NCBI GenBank assembly: GCA_039111635.1
Contig: JBCAQO010000011.1
Location: 186,001 to 250,000, forward strand
Reading direction: 5' to 3'
DNA from: Heterobasidion occidentale
Taxonomy: Eukaryota > Basidiomycota > Agaricomycetes > Russulales > Bondarzewiaceae
Length of the DNA: 64,000 nt
A program made the translations under genes and the position numbers. How positions within the stretch are numbered: the first letter of the stretch is position 1; each line of letters starts with the position of its first letter. The notes below the pieces were generated by a model that was not told the DNA's origin, made no database searches, and saw only the letters and a program-made list of their open reading frames with translations. Below, in pieces: positions 33,793-44,739 of this stretch.

Positions 33793-35400
33793 CTATGCGT
33801 CAACGAGTTCTCTAACCGTGCGCACAATTCTGCTCGCCTCCTGGTTTTCGCGAAGAACTCCGTAAGCGGATGGGTACAGACGAGTACAAAGGAAAAACTG
33901 ACGGGTGTGCCGCTGTTCACGGTGATCGTTACCTCTGTAACGTCGTCAGGAAGCTTGACCTTGGGGTCTTCGCTGATCAAGCGATTATTGAGGAGATTAA
34001 TGACCTGCGATTTTTACATAACACAAGTCAGTATACATGCGGCAAGCTGGACGCACAGAGGATCTAAATTCTCATGTGTGCATTGCCCGCTCATTTCTCG
34101 GGCGAATAGTACGTCAGGTATGAAGGATATAACGGGGAAACAGACGGGAGAGAAAAGGGATGGTAGGAAGAGAAAGTTGGCGACTCACGCGTTGCTTTAC
34201 CTCTTCGTCCGACACGGAGCCCTGCTCGTCAGGAATGATGGGAACACCATCCTCATCGTAATCCAGGTCAACATGCCACTCTGACAAGTTGGGAAGCGGT
34301 CAGAATGAAGAAATTTGAGTCTTGTGCCATGCATGATGGGATACAAGGAAGGGAGGAACAGACGAACGAAAAATAAAGGCCAACATAGAGGTAGAATAGG
34401 TATGCGGAGGAGAGAAGAAATGGCGAAGAAAAAAGGGTATGCTGAAAGCACACTTGGAGAGAGTAAGCGACTCACCAGGGAGGAACGTCACCTGAGCCGT
34501 TTGTGCTGCGCGCTGGTGCTCTGTACCAGGCAGGCCCACAAGGGTCGCGATTGGTGAGAATAAGGATATGACAGAGACAGCAGCGTCTGCGAGCCCCGGA
34601 TCGCGAGCAGTTGTAACGTAGATCGCCCCCTGGGATTTGATCTGAGTAGCCGATAGTAGACACGATCGGTAACGTTCATTGACCCGGCGGTGATATTAAG
34701 CGGGGGACGTTATACAGTGAGAAGTGAGATTGCTTTGGATAGGACGGAGACAATGGGAGAGCGTACGTGAGACAATGGGTGCTTGTGTTCCAAAGAAATC
34801 CCATGGAGCGCTCCAATTAAGAAGTTGAAGAAGGCCTTGAGCAGTTCCTGTGGAATCCCATCTGATTAGCTGTTTGATTCCCCTTCACCGGAATACAAAA
34901 TATACTTCCGGGTGTGATCCCTCGTATCTGATCATTCGAGATAGAGGGGCACGCGCCGATTTTGACCATGTTTTGAGAGGCGAGGCGGAATATGTGGTCT
35001 ATGAGTACGATATTGCTGTTACATTACAAGAGTGATTAGACAAGGCGCTGGGAGATGGGGGCTGTGCAGACTGGCGTACCTGCGAGTTTGGTGTCTGCAG
35101 ACGACATTGATGAAGTCGAGGGACCTGATGATGGAGGACACACCCTCAACCTGTTCGGAATTGGTCGTCAACTGATTGCTATCAACTGGAGCGCAAGGAA
35201 ACGCACATCTATTCCCTACGTCTCATAAGCAAGTGTGCAATGCAAGGTGAGAGCCAGATGGTGGACGTAAGTCATCCCAAATCACACATAGGACTCAACG
35301 ACTACAGATATGAAGGGGGTCTGACCTCGTCAAAGTCGAGGCTAACCGTTGCCGTCAGCCTTGGGAGGTCGTCAGAAACGCTCGAATCAGGAGTCGCCAT
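33793..35400 (-). pseudogene. Decayed LamB/YcsF (PxpA-like) paralog B
   Basis: Exons (minus strand) 35326-35400, 35080-35150, 34909-35014, 34767-34847, 34476-34641, 34189-34280, 33903-34004 and 33793-33840. Exon lengths 81, 92 and 102 equal those of the intact gene at 43232. Blocks include [16 protein letters not shown] (nearly the intact gene's [15 protein letters not shown]), EWHVDLDYDEDGVPIIPDEQ and VINLLNNRLISEDPKVKLPD. Catalytic positions are lost: ANIACGFHA became INVVCRHQT, KLHGSLY became IKSQGAIY, and VHSDTP became VNSGTP. The donor after the GITP codons reads GG in place of GT (paralog A has GTGAGC there). The 21-nt second exon is not recognisable. C-terminal region is short (EASRIVRTVRELVDA). 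Probably a non-functional relic, though less damaged than A. Confidence 0.8.
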
Positions 35401-36084
35401 CTTCGAATGTACTTTGAAAGGGAAGAGCGAAGAGCGACGGATATCGGAAAATGCGCCATGCCTGGAGGCTTTATAGAGTCGACGATGCCATGCCTGGTGC
35501 CCACCGCGTTGATATCATCGACCTCCCACATTCCAGCTACAACTTAACTTCAACCCTCTGCCCTCGCCAACCTCCGTTTGTCACTGATCATCATTGGACG
35601 TCGAGAGTGGGTTAAACTGAGGACGAGATGGGCTTATCGATGATGATTCTGCTTTGGCTGGCTGTCTGCTGGTCCCGCCGTTCCAGCCTTGCATCACGAG
35701 TGCAGGTGTGTGCCCACTCTGGTGCTTGTCCCGCCACGCCAACGGCAGCCCTCGGTTCCGACATGAACCTTCTCACATTCAGCGATGATTTTGCGTTCAC
35801 GTCCACAATTATCTGAGCTCCGTAGAATTCATATCTAGATGCGTTATGATTGGAGCAAGCGAAGCGATGAAGTGAAAGATGTAAGAGTAGTGCATGACGA
35901 ATTCCGTGTAGTAGGTCACTGATGAGAATCCCCGCAGACGAGGCGGCCGACGTGGAAGGAAGCGCACGTGCGCAATGTGCGCTCGAGCGGAGTAAGAGCG
36001 GAGTGTGATGGGGTCCTCAATCACAGTTGGAGCCACGCGCAATTCGGTTGCTTTCGATGTTTCGTAGGTGGGACGAAAAGGTAC
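35401..36084. other. Spacer; 5' flank shared with paralog A
   Basis: The part 35490-35800 resembles 32890-33230, upstream of paralog A. Examples are the block TCAACCCTCTGCCCTC and the TTCCAGCC(G/T)TGCATCACG block. The duplicated unit therefore extends several hundred bases beyond the coding part. No gene was seen. Confidence 0.55.
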
Positions 36085-36795
36085 GATACTATCGTTGCAC
36101 CGGAGTTGCAAAAGAAAAAAAGATTTCTTTGTAGCATCTTGAATTTGGCTCTCTCTCGCTCCAAATTTTTATGGTGCCTGCGGAAGCTTCTTAAAATGTG
36201 TCCTGTTATTTTTTCAGATTTTTGAGAAGACTCAAAGAATTATTGTGATATGGTTGAGAAGGGGTGTCCGAAAACGAGCAAAGCTTGGGAGTTGCAAATG
36301 TTGCCGATGATCGGGTCACACATTGTCACGTTTAAACTCGAACTCCGACGGCGCGCACTGCGGAACGACCTACCATGCGGAGATTCAAGAAATGACCAAG
36401 CATCACACGGCCCGAGACTCCCTGTCACTCTGCCTGCCATCGGGCACTGTCCGTCGAAAGAAATTTGGTGAAGAGCAGTGGAGCCCTCAAAGTCAGAAAA
36501 AATAACCGGAATGCTTTCAGTGATACCTCTTCATATTTTATTCTTTTAGTTTTGTAATTGAGCTATAGGATCTGAGAGATCTTGAGCATCTCTCAGATAC
36601 TTCTGCCCTAAAAACCATTATTCATTGTCTCCTCACTGCTGCACCCGATTTCTGTTCTCGAAAAAACTCTGATAATTGAAGAGTGCTTGAATAAACAACC
36701 ATGAATCTTTTTAAGAGGTGCCATCAAAAGTTGCTGCGAGGAGCTCGATTTTGAACCTCTCATACCATTTGCAACTCCGGTGCAACGATAGTATC
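36085..36795. mobile_element. Non-autonomous element with perfect 28-bp terminal inverted repeats
   Basis: The 28 bases at 36085-36112 (starting GATACTATCGTTGCACC) are exactly the reverse complement of 36768-36795. The 711-bp interior is AT-richer than its surroundings and has no open frame that looks like a transposase. This is the structure of a MITE-like DNA transposon. I could not see a clear target-site duplication (flanks ...GGTAC and CCCAT...). A perfect hairpin sits inside. Confidence 0.7.
36570..36598. repeat. Perfect 11-bp hairpin with 7-nt loop
   Basis: ATCTGAGAGAT, loop CTTGAGC, then ATCTCTCAGAT. The arms are perfectly complementary. It lies within the inverted-repeat element, and its role is unknown. 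Confidence 0.85.
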
Positions 36796-37618
36796 CCCAT
36801 CTGATGGGCAGCGTATTGAACCCACCGAGCTCTAAACCTCATAGAATACAAGGATCATGTACCTAGCTCATGTCTGGTGCACGTCGGAACGTTGGAGCGT
36901 CCCGGCCCTCTCAACAGTTTCCTTTCTATCTTTGTCAGTGTCCTGTCTGACCTCATGTTCGACTCGTTGTCTGCTGTAGCTTCCAAGCTTGGAAGTGTGG
37001 GCTCACTTGGCTCCTCCACCAATGAACGGCTTTTGGCCTTCGATCGTTTCTTACTGCGCCTGGACCTCGCCTGACTGGGATAGTGAGGATGCAGCACATA
37101 ACAGCTTCTAGACTTTCATGTAGAGATACAGGTCTTTTATTGGTATGTACTGCGGTTCTAAATGTGCGAGAAATATCTGATGCATCCTCATGGCTTCCCA
37201 AGGACCGATTAGCTTGATATGTGTTAGCGATTACTGCGTTAGCTGGCACTCGCTGCCAAAGATGATTTCAGATTAGACTTTCCGATTCCCTCCAGTCACG
37301 CCAGTAAGCATCCCAGTAAGTATCTGATATCCCATGCTCTTTTCGTTTAACTTACCTTATCTTGCAGAAGGTCAGGACCACAATGCGTTCCATGTTCCGT
37401 AAATGTTCAACTTCCTGACTGTGCACGCGCTAACCCCCCTTTAACCTGTAAGCAGGGCTGGAATGCCTTAAAAGCGGGGTGTATTTAAATAAGCACCACT
37501 TTTGCCCCGTCGTCGTTGGTGCACATATACCACAATTTTTAGGGGGAAAAATATTGCTTCTTTTTGTGCCGATAGCGGAGAAGGGTGGATCCAGAGCTTT
37601 TCTCGAACACACCTGCAT
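36796..37618. other. Spacer downstream of the biotin-dependent fusion gene
   Basis: The right part should be the 3' UTR of the fusion gene (stop at 37619-37621). A minus-strand frame at 36855-37097 is Lys/Arg/Ser-rich but matches nothing I know and is not called. Confidence 0.45.
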
Positions 37619-40600
37619 TCACTCAAGCACAACCAAGACATCGCCCGCGCGTACAGACGTTCCCTCCCTTGTGGCCGTCCCAAATCCTTTCACAGTCCGT
37701 CCAACTGCCTCCTCGCCTGCCACGACGCTGACTTCCGTCTTCATGGCTTCAAGTACCACGACGACAACCTCGGCAGAGTTGATCACGTCGCCAAGCTTGC
37801 ACCGTATCTTCCACATGCGCGCAGCAAGCGGTGCCGTTATGGTTATTCCTGTGCTCGTGTCCGAGGCGGCTGGGAGCTTGTGAGCGATTCACCCTATGCA
37901 ATAAGCATGACATGATTGTATCAACTCACCAGACTGATCGGACATGCTCAATTGAATCTTCTCTTCGGCTTCTCTATCCTGCTCTATCTGCCATTCATCA
38001 AGCAGCTGTTGCTCTCTGCAATCTCGCAGATAGTCAATGTATCATCCGTCGCTAAATCAAAAAAGAGCCGCACCTTTCTGATTCCCGCCTGACGCCTTCC
38101 GCTTGTCTTGCTTTGAACTGCGCTTCCTCATCCGCGACTGAATTCACGAATGTCTCATACTCTGCCATCGAAAACACAGTTTCCTCGACCTAGATACTCG
38201 TGAACCTCAATCGCGGCTCTTTATAGAATGTCAAACCTTGAATTTATAACGTCCAGCATCGAACTGTTTCTCGAGCTTCAATGCTCAGTATGAGATACTG
38301 TGATTCTGTGCCTTGCTCAGAAGACTGCTCACCTCTAGATACTCATCCTCCGTGACAGGTTTGAAGGTGATCTTGTTTCGAGCACCCGTCAAAGGAGAAT
38401 TGGACAGATCTTGAAAACTCTCGACTCACCTGATCAAACGAATTGAGTAACCACGGTTTCTCTGGAGTAAAATCTTCCCCTCGACCCCACGTTTGCCAAG
38501 CAGGGAGCGTACGTCCAAAAAGCTGATATCCACCGGGAGATTCTGTGGGATATATCGCTGCAACTAGGCCTGCGATCCCGACGGCGCCCTATCGAAGATG
38601 ATTTGGTGAGTAACAATAATCGCACAAAATGAAAAGAGTCTCACGCGGGGGGTGAATGTTCGTGAAGGGTTCATTTTCTGCCCTACTAGTCGACGGCGCG
38701 GGTCAGCCTAAAGGCCATTCAGATAAACCGACCAACTAACACATTATGCATTCATACTTACCGGAATGAGAAACGGACACCCTAGATAAAAGCCAACACC
38801 AAAGACCACCTTCGAAGCATCATATAAACCAGACTCGTTGTCGCGGAATACACCTCCAACGTACCCAACTCGTCCCTACCAATAACCGAAGCGCTTCCTC
38901 GGCACCTCCGAGCCCGTTGTTTCTTGCCAGATACTCGACATTGCTTGGAAGATAAACCGCCTTGCCTCTGACGGACCGCATGTATCTTTCCAGCGCGTCC
39001 CGGTTCCACCGGTCATCAAGAACGATCGGGAACTCGAACTTGCGAGAGTGAAAGTGCATGTCAGACGTCGAGTCCGGGAGCGCGTGTTCAGCCGCGATCA
39101 GATGGGCGAGCAGGCTCGATTGAGAGACGGATTGCGGGTCATAATAGCACTGCGTCGAGTAGGCACCGGTGAGTGATGAGTCAAAGAAAAGGCTGAGATG
39201 CATTAGAGGATGCGTACCATGATCGATCGAATGCACGGTGCCAAGGACGTTATGCCTGGAATATTTCGTTTGTGCACTTCCGTCTCAAACGCATGTATGC
39301 GTGCGCGGATGCCGAAATCAAGGCGCATAGACCCATACTCTACAAGTACTGCAGAATCACCGGCCTTGCGTTACCACTGTGAGTCGATCTCGCCATCACC
39401 CGGTTAGCATTGAATGCTCACCTGGCGGAACACGACCTGCGGTCTCTGATTGCCCGGGTTCTCCTCAATGACATGCAGCCTTGGATCTTGTAAATCGTCA
39501 AACGTCTCCAAATCTGCGGGTTCAAGGTAGGCGACAACGCTGCCGGTGCGAACGAGCTTCCGGACAGAGTTGAGCACATGTTCGGTATGCTCCATCATCC
39601 GGACGGCTCGATCGGCCGAAACGGGTTCGAATCGGAGCAAGCACCCAGGACGCAACTGGCCCAGCTTCCACCTACACATACCAAAACGCACCGGCATCCC
39701 GACGGAACGTCACAAATCAGCAAGCCAGATAGACCTTGAAAACCGTAGATAAAAACTGAGTCACGCACAGATCCGCCGTCACCACTACGCAGACACACAC
39801 GAACCCGCCCATATCCGGGCCCTCGACGCCCAAGATTACAGGCGTGTCCCCATTCAGATTCACGCTCCCCCGCGCATATGCGCAGTCGAGCACGTTCGAC
39901 GGGTGCGCCCCGCCCTCGCCACCGCCTGTTCGCGCCCACTGGATCGCGGGCCCGGACGGGGGCACAGGCTCCCTTGCCTCGGTCCGTAGTGCAGACGCGG
40001 ATTTGGAAACGGGGTTTTCAGAGGAACCCCGGGTATGATAACGAGAGAGACGAATACCGGAGCGGCTGCTGGACGGCTGGACGGTCCACGAGGAGGCAAA
40101 GAAAGCGTGGAGCCCGCGGGAGGTCAGGAATTCAGCGTCACTGTGTGGGCCAGGGAGGACGCGGAGTATCCATGTCGCATTTGGAGAGTCAGTTTGGGGT
40201 GATGGGTAGTGGGGTCGAAGAGAAGCGGGAAGAACGAGAGGTCCGGCGTCAAGCTCGTCGTGTTGAACATCGCACGCGCCGAGTGCGAGCTCGTCGCCCA
40301 CAGTCAGCGCACGGCCCTACAGCATCACATCTCGTCAGACCATCCTGCGACACCAAGGAACGAATCATGCTGATCTTGAACTGCGTACCAGATACCCGCC
40401 TATCCCGACCGACGTCGCCTTGGAGCCCAGATACGTGGCCACCTCCGGGAACCCGCCCCTCACAGCCAGATACGCTCGGCACCCCACATTCTCACCCACG
40501 CTTTCCAGCCTCCCCACGCTCATATGTGCACCCGCGCGCACCGCGACCCGCGCCCACATCGGTATCGGCTCGCCATCCACGAGGAACAGTGCTCGCGCGC

Positions 40601-42804
40601 CTGTGAGCGCAAGCACTGCGGGGGCACGGAAGAGAAGCCTTGGGCCGGCAAGCGTGATTTCGAGGACATCACATGCAGTGTTTGTAGAGACTTCATCGCG
40701 CGAACCGGGATCGGTGGTGTTGACGAGGAGAGAGGCAATGCGCATAGAGAGTGTGTCGAATGGTCCGCTCTGCGGGATGCCGTGGCCCACGGTGCGGTAC
40801 GGGAGGGACTGCACAGTCGTAGAGAGGCCAGGGGCCAGAACGTGCACAGACCTAAAGATTCAAAGCACCTCCCTCCGTTTGTCATGACTGCACCATTGAT
40901 GGCGCATCGATGCACGCACCTGACGTTATGCTTAAAATCATCCAAGAACTTCGTCGTCACCTCGCCCCGTCGAAACGCTTCCGAAGACACTACAGCTCGC
41001 AAGAATTGCACGTTAGTCGGCGGACCATAAATTTGTGTTGCATCGAGCGCGCGGAGCATACGCTCTATAGCCTGCGCGCGGGTGGGCGCGCGGACGATGA
41101 GCTTCGCAAGAAGGGAATCGAAGTGCGGGGATATGGCGGTGCCAGGGGTGGCCTAGTGGATAGTGCATGAGCTTTTGTGACAACGAAATATCTATGGCTC
41201 TGCACTTTACGAGTTTAAGGACGGAAGGAAACATACCCAGGTATCGACTCTCAACCATGCCTCGTCACCTTCCATTTCCTCCCTTGGCCCAAACATGACA
41301 CACTGCAGCACGCCCGCGGACGGCACAAATCCCGCGGCTGGGTTCTCTGCGCACACACGCGCCTCGATCGCGTGCATCTCGCGAGCCATGGACCCATCGG
41401 GGCCGCTCAAATCTGTGGGGTCTAAGGCAAAGGCATCGAGGTATGCGGCGTCGAGCCCACCGCGGCCCTCGCGCTCCGCGATGCCTTGCTCGATCATGAG
41501 CCGGACGATGTCGAGCCTTGGCGCATCAGGGTGAGCGTGTTCGGTGACAGGGTGCTCCACCTGCAGTATACGCAGTGTTGTGAGCGTCTCAAGTGGCGGA
41601 CATCGGGGCAGTGTTCATGCGGATGCACGCGCGCACCTGGATCCGTGTGTTCATCTCCAAAAAGAACACCTCGCATGTATCGCAATCGACGAGGAATTCG
41701 CACGTGCCCGCAGAACCGTAGTTGACGCTCTCGCACAGCTTGATAGCGGACGCGCAGATCTCCCGTACCACCTCTATTAGCCATCCCAATGTCCGACGCC
41801 GTAGATTCTAGGTTCAAGAATGAAATAGAAAGGGTGGGAGTTAAACCTACCCGGATGTGTAGCCAAGAACGCCCCCGGCGCCTCCTCGAGCACCTTCTGG
41901 TGGCGCCGCTGCACGCTGCACTCGCGCACGCCGAGGGGGACGACGTGTCCCGCTGAGTTGCCGAATACCTGGAGATGAGTGCATTTATGATGAACCTCGG
42001 AGACGAGAGAGAGATACGCGCACGCACCTGCACCTCGACGTGTCGCGCGCGCTCGACATAGCGCTCTATGATGAAGCCCTCATCGTTATCTTCCTCTTCA
42101 TCTCCCAATCCACCTCCAGTCCTCTGCGAATCCTCCACAGCCCTCTGCACCTCCTCGTTATCGTTACACACGACAATTCCCCTCCCGCCTCCTCCCGAAA
42201 CAGGCTTCACCACCACCGGCCACCCTACTCTCCTCGCTTCCTCCACCGCGCGTTCCATCTCCATCTCCGCATCCTCCCCACTCACACGAAATACCCCAGA
42301 CCCTTCCAGCACCTGCACCCCAACCCGCTCCGCGACTCGCCTCGCTGCGTCCTTTCCTCCGAGCTCCCGCATCGCCTCTGGCGACGGTCCAAGGAACGTC
42401 ATACCTGCAATGCGACACAGCGCCGCGAAGTGCGCGGACTCAGAAAGGAGGCCGTAGCCGGGATGGAGGAGCGTCGCACTGTGCTGTGCGGCGAGGGTGA
42501 GGAGTGCGTGCGGATTGAGGTAGGTGGCGGACTCGGATTGGCCTGCGTTTGACTCGGCATCGAAAGGCGGCAGTTGCAGAGGGAGCGGGACGGCAATGTC
42601 TGCCATGGACACGTGCAGGGCGTGCGCGTCGCTCGGGGTGTAGAGCGAGATGGTTGAGATGGGGCCGACTCCGTCCATGTTCATGGTACGCGCCGTGCGG
42701 AGGATGCGGACGGCGATCTCGCCGCGGTTGGCGACGAGTAACGTGTGTCCCGGGGAGATCACTTTCGGATTCGCAGCTTGGGGCTGTGTGTCGGGCAAAG
42801 GCAT
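37619..42804 (-). CDS. Biotin-dependent fusion protein: biotin carboxylase - AHS2 (PxpC) - AHS1 (PxpB) - biotin carrier
   Basis: Predicted 1355 aa from 18 exons (minus strand): 42028-42804, 41851-41968, 41637-41773, 41237-41560, 40920-41152, 40389-40851, 39769-40316, 39422-39671, 39218-39364, 38880-39149, 38762-38809, 38645-38707, 38430-38588, 38333-38371, 38237-38275, 38074-38189, 37930-38015 and 37619-37869; the sum is a multiple of three. Residues ~15-525: biotin carboxylase ([47 protein letters not shown]). ~530-885: AHS2/PxpC-type carboxyltransferase half ([28 protein letters not shown]). ~890-1180: AHS1/PxpB half ([28 protein letters not shown]). ~1270-1355: biotinyl domain, EAMKTE with Lys ~1316. 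This is the order of urea carboxylase, but no allophanate hydrolase domain is attached. Its divergent neighbour is PxpA-like, which points towards a 5-oxoprolinase-type role; true substrate unknown. Confidence 0.9.
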
Positions 42805-43231
42805 GAGGTGCGTATGGGGGACGGGTCCAGTGCGAATGGGTGATATGCGAAGGGAGGAAGATGTATTTGCGCCTGAAGCATGCTAGTCGATAGGCAGAAT
42901 CGATACCGAGGGTATATCGGGACCGACCGCTGCCGTGGGCGTAGAGGACGTTCATCTCAGCGGAAAAGCACCTGCACTCGTGATCCAGCGATGTGAGAGT
43001 AGTGAGCAGCAGACACCCAGAAAGTTGATCGATAAGCTAATTATGGCCCAGCGCGTCCATCCCAGCCGATAAGCACCACCTTAGAGAGAGGGCAGAGGGT
43101 ATAGAGACCTAAAGATGCGACTGGGACATGAGAATATGATAGTCAGCCTCTCATCGTCTGTCCTATAAGCCGTCCGAACGCACCATTTGCAGTACCCTCT
43201 ACACCGAACGTTTCTCTTACCCGATTAGAAA
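42805..43231. promoter_or_regulatory. 427-bp bidirectional promoter between the fusion gene and the PxpA-like gene
   Basis: The two start codons (42804 on minus, 43232 on plus) are only 427 bp apart, so both genes share this promoter region. I see no strong TATA box on either side. Shared control of the two halves of one enzyme system is the obvious reading, but it is an inference. Confidence 0.65.
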
Positions 43232-44739
43232 ATGACAACGACTGCTCCTCCGAGGCTGCGCGCGACAGTCAACTGCGACATGGGAGAGGTCAGTGACAGT
43301 CAACATTGCAAGTACATTGCATGTGCCCGATTCCGATCTGAGCCATCTCCGATCCTGCCCCGCTCACCCTCGCTTGGGTGCGCTGTAGGCGTTCGGGATC
43401 TACACCCTCGTACGTCTATCTCATCCGCCTGCGCATCCTGCAGCGACACTGACTGTCCTCTCTCCGTGCAGGGCGACGACGCGTCCCTGATCCAGTCTGT
43501 GCACCTCGCCAACATCGCATGCGGCTTCCACGCCTCGTGCGTCCCTCTTCAACGCTGTTCCTGTCCTTCGGCCCCGCTCACCATCTTCATCATGATCATG
43601 GGGCAGCGACTTCACTGTTATGAACGCCACCGTTCTCCTCGCCGCCGAGCGGAACGGCGTGTCTATCGGAGCGCACCCCTCCCTCCCAGATCTACAGGGA
43701 TTCGGCCGCCGCGAGATAGCCATTACGCCCGTGAGCACTCTCTCGTTCAGGCTGTGCAAGCTTTGGGACTTCAATCTGATCATGCTCTGCAGGATGAGCT
43801 CAAGGCGTGTTTGACTTACCAAGTCGGTGCGCTCTGTGGGTTCCTACTCAAACACCAGCGACCTCTGAACCACGTACGCCCCCTTCCAACCCGGCCCAGC
43901 TTCTTCTCCCTCCCCCATCCTGACCATATGTAGATTAAGCTCCATGGCTCACTCTACGGCCAAACTGCGCGCGACCCTGCCCTCGCTGACGCCGCCGTCT
44001 CCCTGATTCCCTCATTCTACCCGATCGCTGAGTTCTTCAAGGCGTCGGCGCAAGTTGCGTTCCTCGGGCTCGCAGGCACCGAGCACCAGCGCGCTGCGCA
44101 CGATGCTAATGTGCGGTTCCTCGCTGGTAAGTAGACGAGTGATGAACGTTCTGCCTCTCGCAGCGCACGCACACTGACTGTCACGCGCCTGACATTGCCA
44201 TTCCAGAATGGTTCGCGGACCTCGACTACGACGCGAACGGCGCGCTCATCATCACGCAGAGGCACGACCCCGTCTCGCTCGACGAGGTCACCCGGCGTGT
44301 GAGTCGCCCTCCCGCTCTCCTCATAGTGAAGCCACGCCAACATCACCGTCATCACTCATTGCATACGCCCTCTGCCACCCGCGCACGCGCACGCAGGTCG
44401 TCAACCTCCTCAAGAACCGCCTGGTTACCTCTCCACCTGACGTCGCGCTCCCCAACACCGTTGCGGACGTGTCTATATGCGTGCACAGCGACACACCCGT
44501 GAGTCCCCCTCCATCCCCTTCCCTACCCTTCACATGCACGCACTCATCGGCCACCGTCTCACACCACCCAGGGCGCAGTAGACATCGCGCAGAGAGTCAA
44601 AATGCTTGTGGACGCGTGGAACGCGGGCTCCTCTCTCAACCAGGAGGACGTAGACGCAATCATCGCGTCAACGCCCGCTAAGACGTCGAACGGATCGTCG
44701 AACGAGGCGCTGAACGAAACCTTCAAAGTCAAATGCTGA
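43232..44739 (+). CDS. LamB/YcsF family protein, 5-oxoprolinase subunit A (PxpA)-like, apparently intact
   Basis: Predicted 300 aa from nine exons: 43232-43288, 43389-43409, 43472-43536, 43607-43730, 43793-43873, 43934-44126, 44207-44298, 44397-44498 and 44572-44739; all in frame. The family motifs are all present: [76 protein letters not shown] and [14 protein letters not shown]. The conserved Asp and His residues that line the active site of bacterial PxpA are kept. In bacteria PxpA works with PxpB and PxpC to open 5-oxoproline using ATP. Here the PxpB and PxpC homologues are in the divergently transcribed biotin-dependent fusion gene. The C-terminal ~40 residues (after LVDAWNAG) are a non-conserved tail. 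Exon 2 is only 21 nt (AFGIYTL). Confidence 0.92.

Noticed and set aside
34660..34740. Suspected second frameshift in PxpA paralog B
   Set aside because: The stretch is an intron: the next exon starts after CTACTCAG at 34641, at the same place as in paralog A and the intact gene, and stays in frame.
37619..42804. Calling the fusion gene urea amidolyase or urea carboxylase outright
   Set aside because: The domain order fits urea carboxylase, but there is no allophanate hydrolase domain and the adjacent partner is PxpA-like, so the substrate is left open.
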